Shown in pieces: positions 11,609 to 19,540 of a stretch of 64,000 nucleotides of DNA. The notes under the pieces are model-generated. The model was not told the origin of the DNA, made no database searches, and saw only the letters and a program-made list of their open reading frames with translations. The DNA comes from JAHIKV01 sp963733145 (GTDB taxonomy: Bacteria > Planctomycetota > Planctomycetia > Pirellulales > Thermoguttaceae). The position numbers and the translations under genes were made by a program. How positions within the stretch are numbered: the first letter of the stretch is position 1; the number at the start of each line of letters is the position of its first letter. The stretch covers positions 558,001-622,000 of the forward strand of contig CAVTCJ010000013.1 in assembly GCA_963733145.1 (NCBI GenBank), read 5' to 3'.

Positions 11609-12392
11609 TGACTCCCTCGCTCGAGCATGCGCTCGAGGCGTTGCGCGTGCTGTATCTCGACGGGGGCGGTTTGGCGTTGCTGCTGGACTACGACGGCACG
11701 CTGACGCCGATCGTCGCCCGGCCCGAACTGGCGACGCTCGCGCCCGACACCCGGCGGCTGCTGGGGCGATTGGCCGTGCTGCCGCGCGTCCGCGTGGGTG
11801 TCATCAGCGGGCGAAAACTGGACGAGCTACAGGCCCTGGTCAATCTGCCCGGCATCTACTACGCCGGCGCCGCCGGGATGGAGTTGGACCTCCGCGGCAA
11901 TCGCGTCGTGCATCCGTTGGCCGAGAAGGCCGAAGCGCGGACGGCCGGGCTGATCTCCCGGCTCCAGGAAGCGACGGCCGAATTTCCGGGCGCTGGGTCG
12001 AGGACAAACGCTTTGCCTGCACCGTTCACTACCGCGACGTGGCGGCCGAGCAGATCGAGCGATTGCGGGGCCGCGTCGAGAAAATCGCCCTGCCTGCGGA
12101 AGGCGGATTGCGGCTCGTTGCCGGTCCGATGGCCTGGGAAATCTCGCCCGAGTTGGGATGGAACAAGGGGACGGCCGTGCGGATGATTCTCGAACATCTC
12201 GACGAACCCCGGGCGATGGCGATCTACGCCGGCGACGGCGGGAACGACGCCGACGCCTTCGAGGCCGTCGCCGCCGTGGCGGGCATCACCATCGGCGTCG
12301 GCCCCGGCGCTCCGGCTCCCGCCCGGTTCCGCCTCGCCGACCCGGCCGCATTATGCGGATTTCTGTCGCGTCTGGCAACGGTGCTGGGGTAA
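11608..12392 (+). CDS. otsB: Trehalose-6-phosphate phosphatase, frameshifted and start uncertain
   Basis: HAD-superfamily phosphatase of the OtsB type. Motif I is LLDYDGTLTP, motif II VISGRKLDEL, then AGAAGMEL, and a C-terminal GDGGNDADAF motif in another frame. The frames join near 11990: adding one G gives FPG-RWVEDKRF, typical for OtsB. The combined product is about 260 residues, normal for the family. No good start remains: the in-frame ATG at 11524 lies inside repeat DNA, and the likely native ATG at 11354 is separated by the inserted element. A CTG at 11608 is the first codon after the element. It dephosphorylates the OtsA product if expressed. Confidence 0.7.
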
Positions 12393-12416
12393 TGAAAACT
12401 CATATTCCATACGAAT

Positions 12417-12817
12417 CGTTTAGCCCCGGCGTCCAGAGATCGTCCGGTTTTTAAGTTGTGATATTTCGCGGTTTTACAGTCTATTCCGAATAGCCCGAAG
12501 GGCTTTCTTAAGGTAGCCCAGGGTTGACGCGAAGCGGCTACCCTGGGTTGCGGCGTCGAGGATACATTCAACCCTGAAAGGGTTGCGGAGTGGCGCCGCC
12601 ATTCCGCAACCCCTTCGGGGTAAGACGTTTTGCTCAACACATTCACCCAGGGTAGACGCTTCGCGTCAACCCTGGGCTGTCCTACAAAATCCCTTCGGGA
12701 TAATAACTCCCAAACTGCCCATGCATCCAAATAAACCGGACGATCTCTCCACGCCGGGTTGTGCGGTGCGTCAAAAGCGGGCATTGCTGTGACCCGGCGT
12801 GGACGCCGGGGCTAAAC
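12417..12817. repeat. Nested repeats: family B arms enclosing a second palindrome set
   Basis: The outer arms CGTTTAGCCCCGGCGTCC (12417) and GGACGCCGGGGCTAAAC (to 12817) are family B, but 400 bp apart instead of about 85. The space between is filled by other inverted repeats: CCCAGGGTTGACGCGAAGCG and its complement near 12650-12680, CCCGAAGGG units, and AACCCTGAAAGGGTTGC. It reads as one element inserted into another. No gene is seen. Confidence 0.75.
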
Positions 12818-12852
12818 AGAGAAGTTCGCGCCGGCAATTATAATTGGATCGC

Positions 12853-13199
12853 TCATTCGAGCTTCGCCGCGCAGCGCCGTAGATAATCGATGCTTTCCCG
12901 CGCCAGCCGCTCGGGGCCGGACCCAGAAAAAGGGGACATTCTGCTTTTTCGGCGAAGAGAAAAAGGGGACAGTCCCCTTTTGGGCGGAGCCCCCTGCGGG
13001 CCGTTCCGGCAAAAGGGGGCTGTCCCCTTTCCCCCTTTTCTCCGGCACAGAAACGCCCTCCACTTTCTCATCCGTCGTCATCGCCTTGCAGTCCAGCAGC
13101 AGCCGGCAGCGGGGCGAGCCGACCATTGACGTCCGTCGCCATTGCGGCGCAAGAGAGCAGCCGGCGACGGCTGAATGGTGCATGGATGGAGGTTTGCAT
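12853..13199 (-). pseudogene. Remnant of a Tat-exported sugar isomerase/epimerase-like gene
   Basis: From 13199 the minus strand begins MQTSIHAPFSRRRLLSCAAM, a twin-arginine-like leader. A short block LLLDCKAMTTDEK follows in another frame, and at the end ERLARESIDYLRRCAAKLE with a stop at 12853-12855. The last two pieces resemble the C-terminal part of xylose-isomerase-like TIM-barrel proteins. The middle of such a gene is missing, and GGGGACAGTCCCC-type repeats occupy about 12915-13040. I read it as a gene reduced by deletion and then invaded by a repeat. Confidence 0.45.
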
Positions 13200-13263
13200 C
13201 GCGGTTTCTTTGGATTGCGGCATTGTATGCGAATCTGCCCCGCCGTTCAATTAACCAACATGC

Positions 13264-13348
13264 CATTTAGCCCCCGGTGAATACACCGGGGGCACGGTCC
13301 GCCGTGTTCAGCCGCTCTGCCCGCGGTGTATTTACGGCGGGCTAAATG
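13264..13348. repeat. Family C inverted repeat (CATTTAGCCCCCGGTGAATA)
   Basis: CATTTAGCCCCCGGTGAATA at the left is matched by TGTATTTACGGCGGGCTAAATG at the right. A second copy lies at 31462-31548. It sits 3' of rtcB. Confidence 0.8.
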
Positions 13349-13370
13349 AAACACTCCGAACATTGTACTC

Positions 13371-14834
13371 CTATCCCTTCACCACCCCCAGCGGCCGCAG
13401 GCGGGCGACCTTGGCGGCCAGGCCCGCGCGGTGGACCACGTCGACCACCAGGCTCACGTCCTTATAGGCGGCGGGCTGTTCCTCGGCCAATCCCTTCCAG
13501 CTTCGGCACTTGGCGATGACGCCCTTCTCGGCCAGCTCGCGGTCGATCCGCCGGCCCTGGGCGTTTTTGACCGCGGCGGTGCGACTCATCACGCGGCCCG
13601 CGCCGTGGCAGGTGGTGCCGAACGTTTTTTCCATGCTGCCCGGCATCCCGACCAGGACCCAGCTCGCCCGGCCCATGTCGCCGGGGATGATTACCGGCTG
13701 GCCGATTTGCCGATAGCGCTGGGCAACGTCGGGGTGTCCGGCGGGGAAGGCCCGGGTGGCCCCCTTGCGATGCACGCAGAGCAGCCGCCGCACGCCGCCG
13801 ACCTCGTGCTCCTCCATCTTGGCGATGTTGTGGGCGACGTCGTAGACCAGCTCCAGGCCCAACTCTTCCCACGGCCGGCCGAAGAACTCGGCCATCAGTT
13901 CGCGCGTTTGCCACATGAGCAACTGGCGGTTGGCCCAGGCGTAGTTGGCCGCGCAACGCATCGCCGCGAGATACGCCTGCCCCTCGGGACTGTGAACGGG
14001 GGCGCAGGCCAACTGCCGGTCGGGCAACTCGATGCCGTACTTCGACGGCGCCTTGCGGAGCGCGGCCAGCGAATCGTCGCAGACCTGATAGCCCAGCCCG
14101 CGCGAGCCGGAATGGATCATCACGCAGATCTGTCCCTCGCTGAGCCCCATCGTTTCCGCGGCCGGTTGATTGAATATCTCGTCCACGACTTGGACTTCGA
14201 GGAAGTGGTTGCCCGAGCCGAGCGTGCCGCACTGGTCGCCGCCGCGGCCGATGGCCCGATCGCTGACCGCATCCGGCTGGGCACCGTCTAGGCAGCCGCC
14301 GGCCTCGGTGTGTTCGAGGTCGTCCGGCGTGGCCCAGCCGCGCGTGGCCAGATACTTCGCTCCCTCGGCCATCAGGCGGCGGAGTTCCTTGTGGTCGAAG
14401 AGGAACGGTCCGCCGGTGCCCACGCCGGCGGGAATACCGCGGAAGAGCACGTCCATCAACTGGCCCATCCGCGGCTGCACGTCTTCGCGGTCGAGGTTGG
14501 TCCGCATCAGCCGCACGCCGCAGTTGATGTCGTAGCCGACGCCGCCGGGCGAAACCACGCCGCCCTCGGCCGGATCGCTGGCCGCCACGCCGCCGATGCA
14601 GAAGCCGTATCCCCAATGGATGTCGGGCATGGCCAGGCTGGCCATTTGCAGGCCCGGCAGGAACGCTACGTTGGCCACCTGCTCCGGGGCCTGGTCGGCG
14701 CGGATGTTCTCCATCAGCCGTTGGTCGGCGAAGATTCGCCCCTCGACCCTCATCCCCGGTTTGTAGCTCTGTGGAATCCGCCAGCAGCATTCGTCGATCC
14801 GCTCCAGTGGGCCGGAATAGCCTTGTTTGGGCAT
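13371..14834 (-). CDS. rtcB: RNA-splicing ligase RtcB
   Basis: The 487-residue product belongs to the GTP-dependent RtcB family, which joins 2',3'-cyclic-phosphate or 3'-phosphate RNA ends to 5'-OH ends. Metal and GMP site motifs are present: GYDINCGVRL, GSGNHFLEVQ, HSGSRGLGYQ, and TTCHGAGR with the His that accepts GMP. The start has GGAG upstream. The archease gene lies just upstream in the same direction, 163 bp away, with a heptamer hairpin in the gap. Archease is the known activator of RtcB, so the pair likely acts together in tRNA or RNA repair. Confidence 0.95.
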   Translation of the reverse strand: MPKQGYSGPLERIDECCWRIPQSYKPGMRVEGRIFADQRLMENIRADQAPEQVANVAFLPGLQMASLAMPDIHWGYGFCIGGVAASDPAEGGVVSPGGVGYDINCGVRLMRTNLDREDVQPRMGQLMDVLFRGIPAGVGTGGPFLFDHKELRRLMAEGAKYLATRGWATPDDLEHTEAGGCLDGAQPDAVSDRAIGRGGDQCGTLGSGNHFLEVQVVDEIFNQPAAETMGLSEGQICVMIHSGSRGLGYQVCDDSLAALRKAPSKYGIELPDRQLACAPVHSPEGQAYLAAMRCAANYAWANRQLLMWQTRELMAEFFGRPWEELGLELVYDVAHNIAKMEEHEVGGVRRLLCVHRKGATRAFPAGHPDVAQRYRQIGQPVIIPGDMGRASWVLVGMPGSMEKTFGTTCHGAGRVMSRTAAVKNAQGRRIDRELAEKGVIAKCRSWKGLAEEQPAAYKDVSLVVDVVHRAGLAAKVARLRPLGVVKG

Positions 14835-14845
14835 GGTTCACTCCA

Positions 14846-14992
14846 TTAGTGGCTAGTGGAAAGTGGCTAGTGGCTAGTGATCGTAAATAAGATGTTCGGG
14901 TGGCGGTTGAACTGCCCTCCCCCAAAAAAACGTCAATAACGCGGGCCTTCGCTGCTAGCCACTAACCACTAGCCACTAACCACTAACCACTA
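14846..14992. repeat. Heptamer hairpin (GTGGCTA / TAGCCAC) between archease and rtcB
   Basis: The left arm (14846-14880) repeats GTGGCTA-type heptamers; the right arm (14954-14992) repeats TAGCCAC/TAACCAC. Together they form an imperfect hairpin. The same monomer is used at 39757-39827. Confidence 0.8.
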
Positions 14993-14996
14993 TTTT

Positions 14997-15485
14997 CTAA
15001 ATATCCACAATCACTTCCGCCATCCAGCCCCCGTCGCACCGTTCGACTTTCAACTCGTGCCAGGTGATCGCTTTCACTTCGGCATCGATTTCGTGCCGGG
15101 CGGGGTCGATCGGCTCGCCCCGGGCCGTGGCCGTCAATGTCGAAAAAATGGGGACTGGCTCCGTGCCGTGAGACGCAAGCCTTTGGTGCTCAATGTTCCG
15201 CGAGGTGCCTGCCCCCTTTTTTTCGTCGAGATGCACGCTAAATTCCGCCAGCGCCAACCGCCGGGCGTAAAACGTGTACAGCAACTCGTCCAGCCAGTCG
15301 TGCAACAACTCATCGACGCCGTCGGCGCTAATGCTGAACGCAACCTCTTCGCTGGGCCGGACGGACGCCGGGTTGGCCACCATCACCGAGAGCAGCCCGC
15401 GGCCCGCGTCGGCGAACAACTCCTCAAGCCCCGCGGCCCGGACCCGGATGCCCACGTCGGCGGTGTGCTCGAAGGTTTCGTACAT
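14997..15485 (-). CDS. Archease (RtcB activator)
   Basis: The start MYETFEHTADVGIRVRA and the C-terminus ITWHELKVERCDGGWMAEVI are diagnostic for archease, a small metal-binding protein that helps RtcB guanylylation and turnover. The product is 162 residues against about 140 usual. The excess is a block around KKGAGTSRNIEHQRLASHG between HLDE and LTATARGEP, encoded by an inserted inverted repeat at 15141-15225. Conserved residues on both sides are intact and the frame is kept. Confidence 0.9.
   Translation of the reverse strand: MYETFEHTADVGIRVRAAGLEELFADAGRGLLSVMVANPASVRPSEEVAFSISADGVDELLHDWLDELLYTFYARRLALAEFSVHLDEKKGAGTSRNIEHQRLASHGTEPVPIFSTLTATARGEPIDPARHEIDAEVKAITWHELKVERCDGGWMAEVIVDI
15141..15225. 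repeat. Inverted repeat inserted in frame inside archease
   Basis: CGAAAAAATGGGGACTGG at 15141 and CCTGCCCCCTTTTTTTCG ending at 15225 form the arms. Translated on the minus strand they give the extra block of about 28 residues. Confidence 0.8.
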
Positions 15486-15524
15486 CCGGGAAATTATACC
15501 GGCAACCGTTTCGCAGTGAAATAT

Positions 15525-15663
15525 TACTCCTCGTTCCCATGCTCCGCATGGGGACGCACTGCCCGGACGCTCAGCGTCCGCGGGAATGAGCGACACCGTA
15601 GGACGCCGCCATCGACGCGGAGCGTCGCGGCAGTGTGTTCCCACGCGGAGCGTGGGAACAAGG
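15525..15663. repeat. Palindrome cluster (CGTTCCCACGCTCCGCGTGGGAAC type)
   Basis: CTCGTTCCCATGCTCCGCATGGGGACG at the left and CCACGCGGAGCGTGGGAACAAGG at the right, with GGACGCTCAGCGTCC palindromes inside. The family recurs at 24687-24943. It occupies the mtnA-archease spacer. Confidence 0.75.
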
Positions 15664-15673
15664 GTCATGGAAA

Positions 15674-16737
15674 TCACGCCAGCATCGCCGCGATCGACTC
15701 GCGGCAGACCGGCCGGATCACGCCGCGCTCGCAGATGATCGCCGCGATCAGTTCCGCCGGGGTCACGTCGAACGCCGGGTTGTAGACCGCAACCCCCTCG
15801 GGCACGGTCTGCCGGCCGAAGCCGTGGGCGACTTCGCGCGGGTCGCGCTGCTCGATCGGAATTTCCTTGCCGGAGGAGATGGACAGATCGAACGTGCTGC
15901 TCGGGGCGGCGACGTAGAACGGAATGTGATGTGCGGCGGCCAGCACCGCCACGCCGTAGGTGCCGATCTTGTTGGCCGTGTCTCCGTTGGCGGCGATCCG
16001 GTCGGCGCCGGTGATGACCGCCTGGACGCGGCCTTCGCGCATCACCTGGGCGGCCATGTTGTCGCAGATCACCGTCACGTCGATGCCCCGCTGGTGCAGT
16101 TCCCAGGCCGTCAGGCGGGCGCCCTGGAGCAGCGGCCGGGTCTCGTCGGCGAAGACGTGCAGCGTTTTGCCGGCCTCGGCGGCGGTGAAGATCGCGGCCA
16201 GGGCGGTGCCGTAGTCGGCCGTGGCCAGCCCGCCCGCGTTGCAATGCGTCAGCACGCCGTTGCCGTCGGCGAACAGTTCGGCCCCGTGGCGGCCCATCGC
16301 CCGGCACATCCGCCGGTCTTCCTCGTAGATCGCGTGGGCCTCGGCCAGCAAGGCGGCGGCGATTTCCGCCGAGGGGCGGCCGTGCAATTGCTCGGCCGTA
16401 CGCTTCATCCGTTCCAGCGCCCAGAAGAGATTGACGGCCGTCGGACGGCTGGTCGCCAGGTAATCGGCGGTCTCATGCAGCCGGCGGAAGAAAGTCTCTT
16501 CATCCCCGCCGACGGCGTTTTGCGCGCCGAGGCACACGCCGTAAGCGGCGGCGATGCCGATGGCCGGCGCCCGCGCACGCGGAGCGACTTGATCGCCTCC
16601 CAAACCGCCGCCGCGTCGCAACAGTCGATCTCGGCCAGTTCGAGGGGCAGCTTGGTCTGGTCGATCAGCCGCAGCAGGCCATCGACGCCGCCGATCCAAT
16701 GGAGCGTGGGTATATTCGTCGCCGCTTGTGTTTCCAT
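15674..16737 (-). CDS. mtnA: S-methyl-5-thioribose-1-phosphate isomerase, frameshifted
   Basis: This methionine-salvage enzyme converts methylthioribose-1-phosphate to the ribulose form. The catalytic Cys is in THCNAGGLAT and the catalytic Asp in GADRIAANGDTANKIGTYG. The first 50 residues (METQAATNIPTLHW ... AIKSLRVRG) lie in one frame and the rest, from APAIGIAAAYGV, in another. They join at the C-run 16570-16572, where one extra C restores SLRVRGAPAIGIAAAYG, a conserved motif. The total of about 354 residues is normal. The product may also act on related ribose-1-phosphates. The break is probably a sequence error. Confidence 0.83.
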
Positions 16738-16785
16738 ACTAATCTATTGATTTCAACGTATTTCTTGAAAACAAGTAGCCGGCGG

Positions 16786-16909
16786 CTAGTGCTCTGTCCA
16801 AATTGAGTTTACGGGTGCCACGGGTGGCTTGTCCACCCGTGTTTCCGGCACTGCTGGACAAGCCAGCAGTGGCACCCAACTGGTAAAGACAAAATGGACA
16901 GAGCACTAG
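16786..16909. repeat. Family E element with 15-bp terminal inverted repeats
   Basis: The ends CTAGTGCTCTGTCCA and TGGACAGAGCACTAG are perfect inverted repeats. The interior contains a second palindrome, GGGTGCCACGGGTGGC ... CAGCAGTGGCACCC. A second member is at 22537-22672. The structure is MITE-like; there is no transposase in the window. Confidence 0.88.
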
Positions 16910-16943
16910 TCCCCCGGCCATTACGAGGTCCATTTTCTGACAC

Positions 16944-17731
16944 TCAACAACCGATCCACCGCAGCGGATTGCATTCCTCACGGCTGACCCAAACCCCCAA
17001 CTCCGGGATTCGACCCTTGATGGCTTCGGCCAATCGCTCGACCGCGAACCGCTCGCTGGCGAAGTGGCCGGGCAGGAGCAGGCCGACGCCCGCCGCCTCG
17101 GCCTCGAGACAGGTGTGGAAGCGCGCCTCGCCCAGCACCATCGCATCGCAGCCGTTTTCGCGGGCCAGCCCGAACAACTCGTCGGCCGCTCCGCAACCGA
17201 CCGCCACCGTGCGGACCGGCCGGTCGGGCGGGCCGACCATCTGCAACCGGTCGATTTTCAAGAAACGCATCAATCGCCCAGCCAAGTCCTCCAGCGGGAT
17301 CGGCTCGCCGAGCCAACCCCAGCGGCCCGTCCCCTGGCCTTCCGGGTGTGGAGCCAGGGCGCAATCCCCCGCAACTCCAGCCCTTCGGCCAGCCGTTGAT
17401 TGATTCCCTCGCCGGCCGAATCGAACGCGGTATGAGCGCTGTACACGGCCACCCCCGCGGCGATCAACTCGAGCAGCAACCGGCCGGCGGTGGTGTCGGC
17501 GGTCAGCCGCCGCGTGGCGATGAAGGGCAACGGGTGGTGCGAGACGATCATCTCGGCCCCGGCCCGGACCGCCTCGGCCGCGCTGGCCGGCGTGATCGTC
17601 AGGCAGGTCATCAGCCGCCGGACTTGCCGAGTCTGATCGCCGACCAGCAGTCCCACGTTGTCCCATTCCTCGGCCAGCCGGGCGGGGGCGAGTTCTTCGA
17701 GCACGGCGGCGATTTGGGCGACAGTGGGCAT
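16944..17731 (-). CDS. Nif3-like dinuclear metal centre protein, frameshifted
   Basis: Nif3/YqfO/GTP-cyclohydrolase-I-type-2-like family. Metal-binding blocks are EEWDNVGLLVGD, IVSHHPLPF and SAHTAFDSAGEGINQRLAE in the first frame, then LGEARFHTCLEAEAAG in the second. Joining the frames needs one extra C opposite the GGG run at 17357-17359, which restores LRGIAPLAPHPEG. The whole is about 263 residues, the usual size of the short form. Biochemical role in bacteria is unsettled. The break looks like a homopolymer error. Confidence 0.8.
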
Positions 17732-17807
17732 TATGCGTAGGAGTCTGACGCCGGTATGTTACCAACCGTTTGGGACCGCTGTCAACCAGCGTCGGCGCGT
17801 TAAGTCC

Positions 17808-17892
17808 CGTTTAGCCCCGGTGTCCACGCCGGGAATTTCAGGTCACTTTCCCGGCAGCGTTGCTCTCCCGGCGTGGACGCCGGGGCTAAACG
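17808..17892. repeat. Family B inverted repeat
   Basis: CGTTTAGCCCCGGTGTCCACGCCGGGAA at the left is mirrored by CCCGGCGTGGACGCCGGGGCTAAACG at the right. It lies between the divergent Nif3-like and HdeD-like genes. Confidence 0.88.
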
Positions 17893-18057
17893 AATAGCAA
17901 CCTCCCGATTCGGTATAATTGTCACAGCCCTCACGGCCGACTTTTTCGCCCCCTTTTCCCATGCGGTAAGATATTGTGTCCTATTTTTTAGGGGCGGACA
18001 TCACATAAGAAAACCGTCGAATTTCGTATCCTCGATTGTCAGGAAAGGACTAGAGAC

Positions 18058-18654
18058 ATGAACGAAGAAAACAAGTGCGGCTCCGGTTGTCAACTGCTGG
18101 AGCAAGAGTTTCGTCACCTGCGGTCGGATTGGTGGTGGCTGTTTCTGTACGGCATACTGCTGGTCGTCTGCGGGATGGCGGCGATCGTCTTTCCGGCCGT
18201 TACCACCGTGGCCGCGATGGTCGTGTTGGCGATCGTGTTGATGATCGCCGGCGTGGCCACGATCATTCACGCCTTTTGGGCAGGCAAGTGGAGCGGCATG
18301 TTGGGTCAGCTCTTCGTGGGCATCCTGTACGTGGTCGTGGGCTTCATGATCCAGGACGCGCCGATCAAAACAGGTCTGGGGTTGACCGTCATCATCGCCG
18401 CGTTCTTTATCGTGGTGGGCGGATTCCGCATCGTATCCTCGTTGGCGGTCCGCTACCCGTATTGGGGATGGTCGCTGTTGAACGGCATCGTCACGTTCCT
18501 GATGGGCGTGGTGATCTACCGGCTCTTCGAGCGTGCCCCCGTTTCGGCGCTCTGGGTGCTGGGATTGTTGATCGGCATCGAAATGCTGTTCCACGGCTGG
18601 ACGTGGATCATGCTCTCGCTGGCGGTCCACCATTTGCCGGCCAAAGCGGAGTGA
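18058..18654 (+). CDS. HdeD/DUF308 family membrane protein
   Basis: The 198-residue product has about six transmembrane segments in three pairs, characteristic of the HdeD/DUF308 repeat: FLYGILLVVCGMAAIVFP, MVVLAIVLMIAGVATIIHAFW, GILYVVVGFMI, VIIAAFFIVVGGFRIVSS, LNGIVTFLMGVVIY and VLGLLIGIEMLFHGWTWI. It starts at an ATG after AGGAAAGGA. In enterics HdeD is linked to acid tolerance; that role is not shown here. A strong terminator follows. Confidence 0.85.
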   Translation: MNEENKCGSGCQLLEQEFRHLRSDWWWLFLYGILLVVCGMAAIVFPAVTTVAAMVVLAIVLMIAGVATIIHAFWAGKWSGMLGQLFVGILYVVVGFMIQDAPIKTGLGLTVIIAAFFIVVGGFRIVSSLAVRYPYWGWSLLNGIVTFLMGVVIYRLFERAPVSALWVLGLLIGIEMLFHGWTWIMLSLAVHHLPAKAE

Positions 18655-18684
18655 TCCGCCGACCGGCAATTAGTCGTTGAAAAC

Positions 18685-18715
18685 AAGCCCACCCGTTGCG
18701 ACGGGTGGGCTTTTT
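18685..18715. terminator. Intrinsic terminator shared by convergent genes
   Basis: A perfect 12-bp stem AAGCCCACCCGT / ACGGGTGGGCTT with a 4-nt loop, followed by TTTTT on the plus strand. The complementary strand also ends in A/T. It sits between the ends of the HdeD-like gene and the azoreductase gene and can serve both. Confidence 0.9.
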
Positions 18716-18719
18716 CGTT

Positions 18720-19349
18720 TCAGAACCCCTTGGCCGCGGACGCGGCGGCGGCCTGTGCGGCTTGCAGGTCCGACTCGATCTGCTCGGGCTTGTTTTGCAG
18801 GGTCCCTTGGATGCGGATGGATTTGACGTCCGTAAAGCCGATGAAGCCGAAAATGCCGCGGAGATACGGTTCGAGGAAGTCGTGGGTTTCGGTGGGATTG
18901 CCCGGCTTGTAGACGCCGCCGCTGGCCAGGAGCAACATCAGGGGCTTGCCCGTCACCAGGCCCGAGTATCCCTTTCCGGGCGAGAAGGCGAACGTCAGCC
19001 CCGGCTGGACGATGACGTCGATGTACTGTTTCAGGCGGTAGGGGGTGCCGAAGTTCCACATTCCGCTGGAGAGAACGTACTTGTCGAAGCGTTTGAAGCG
19101 GTCGATCGTTTCGATAATTTCGTTCCAGGCGATTTCGGCCTCGCTGGTCGGAGTTTGGCCGCCCAAGACGGCGTACTTGGCCTTGGCCTGTGGCGCGAGG
19201 AAGGGGGGGATCTCGGCTGTGAACAGGTCAAGCTGTTCGATCGCGTCCTGGGGATGCGCCTGGCGGTATGCCGACACGAATTGATTCGCCAAGCGGGTCG
19301 AGTACGATTCCGCCCGGGGGCTGGCCACGATGTGCAGCAGGCTTGCCAT
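18720..19349 (-). CDS. azoR: FMN-dependent NADH:azoreductase family protein
   Basis: Flavodoxin-fold protein of 209 residues. The FMN phosphate loop is near SPRAESYSTRLANQF, and the flavin-contact motif SSGMWNFGTPYRLKQYIDVI with QPGLTFAF matches AzoR/NQO-type quinone and azo reductases. The later LLLASGGVY block agrees. The start is chosen at MASLLHIVASPR, with GGAGAG upstream; an ATG 11 codons earlier is unlikely. Likely role is two-electron reduction of quinones, protecting against oxidative stress. It shares the terminator at 18685. Confidence 0.9.
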   Translation of the reverse strand: MASLLHIVASPRAESYSTRLANQFVSAYRQAHPQDAIEQLDLFTAEIPPFLAPQAKAKYAVLGGQTPTSEAEIAWNEIIETIDRFKRFDKYVLSSGMWNFGTPYRLKQYIDVIVQPGLTFAFSPGKGYSGLVTGKPLMLLLASGGVYKPGNPTETHDFLEPYLRGIFGFIGFTDVKSIRIQGTLQNKPEQIESDLQAAQAAAASAAKGF

Positions 19350-19453
19350 GATCGGTCTCTCCGAAAGAGATGTTGGAAACAATCGGGGGAATTATATCCA
19401 ACGGGTATTCGGAAGGCCAATGAATCTCGAAAATAAGTTTCTCTTGCGGATCG

Positions 19454-19534
19454 TAGGGTGGGACAAGCAAAGCGCGGTCCCACCAGGTTTTTCGCCGTTG
19501 CTGGTGGGACCGCGCTGCGCTTGTCCCACCCTAC
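19454..19534. repeat. Family A inverted repeat
   Basis: TAGGGTGGGACAAGCAAAGCG at the left and CGCTGCGCTTGTCCCACCCTA at the right. It lies directly 3' of the phosphohexomutase gene. Confidence 0.88.
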
Positions 19535-19540
19535 ACGCTT

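Noticed and set aside
16786..16909. Family E element considered as an insertion sequence
   Set aside because: Only 124 bp, no transposase, and no clear target duplication; kept as a repeat.
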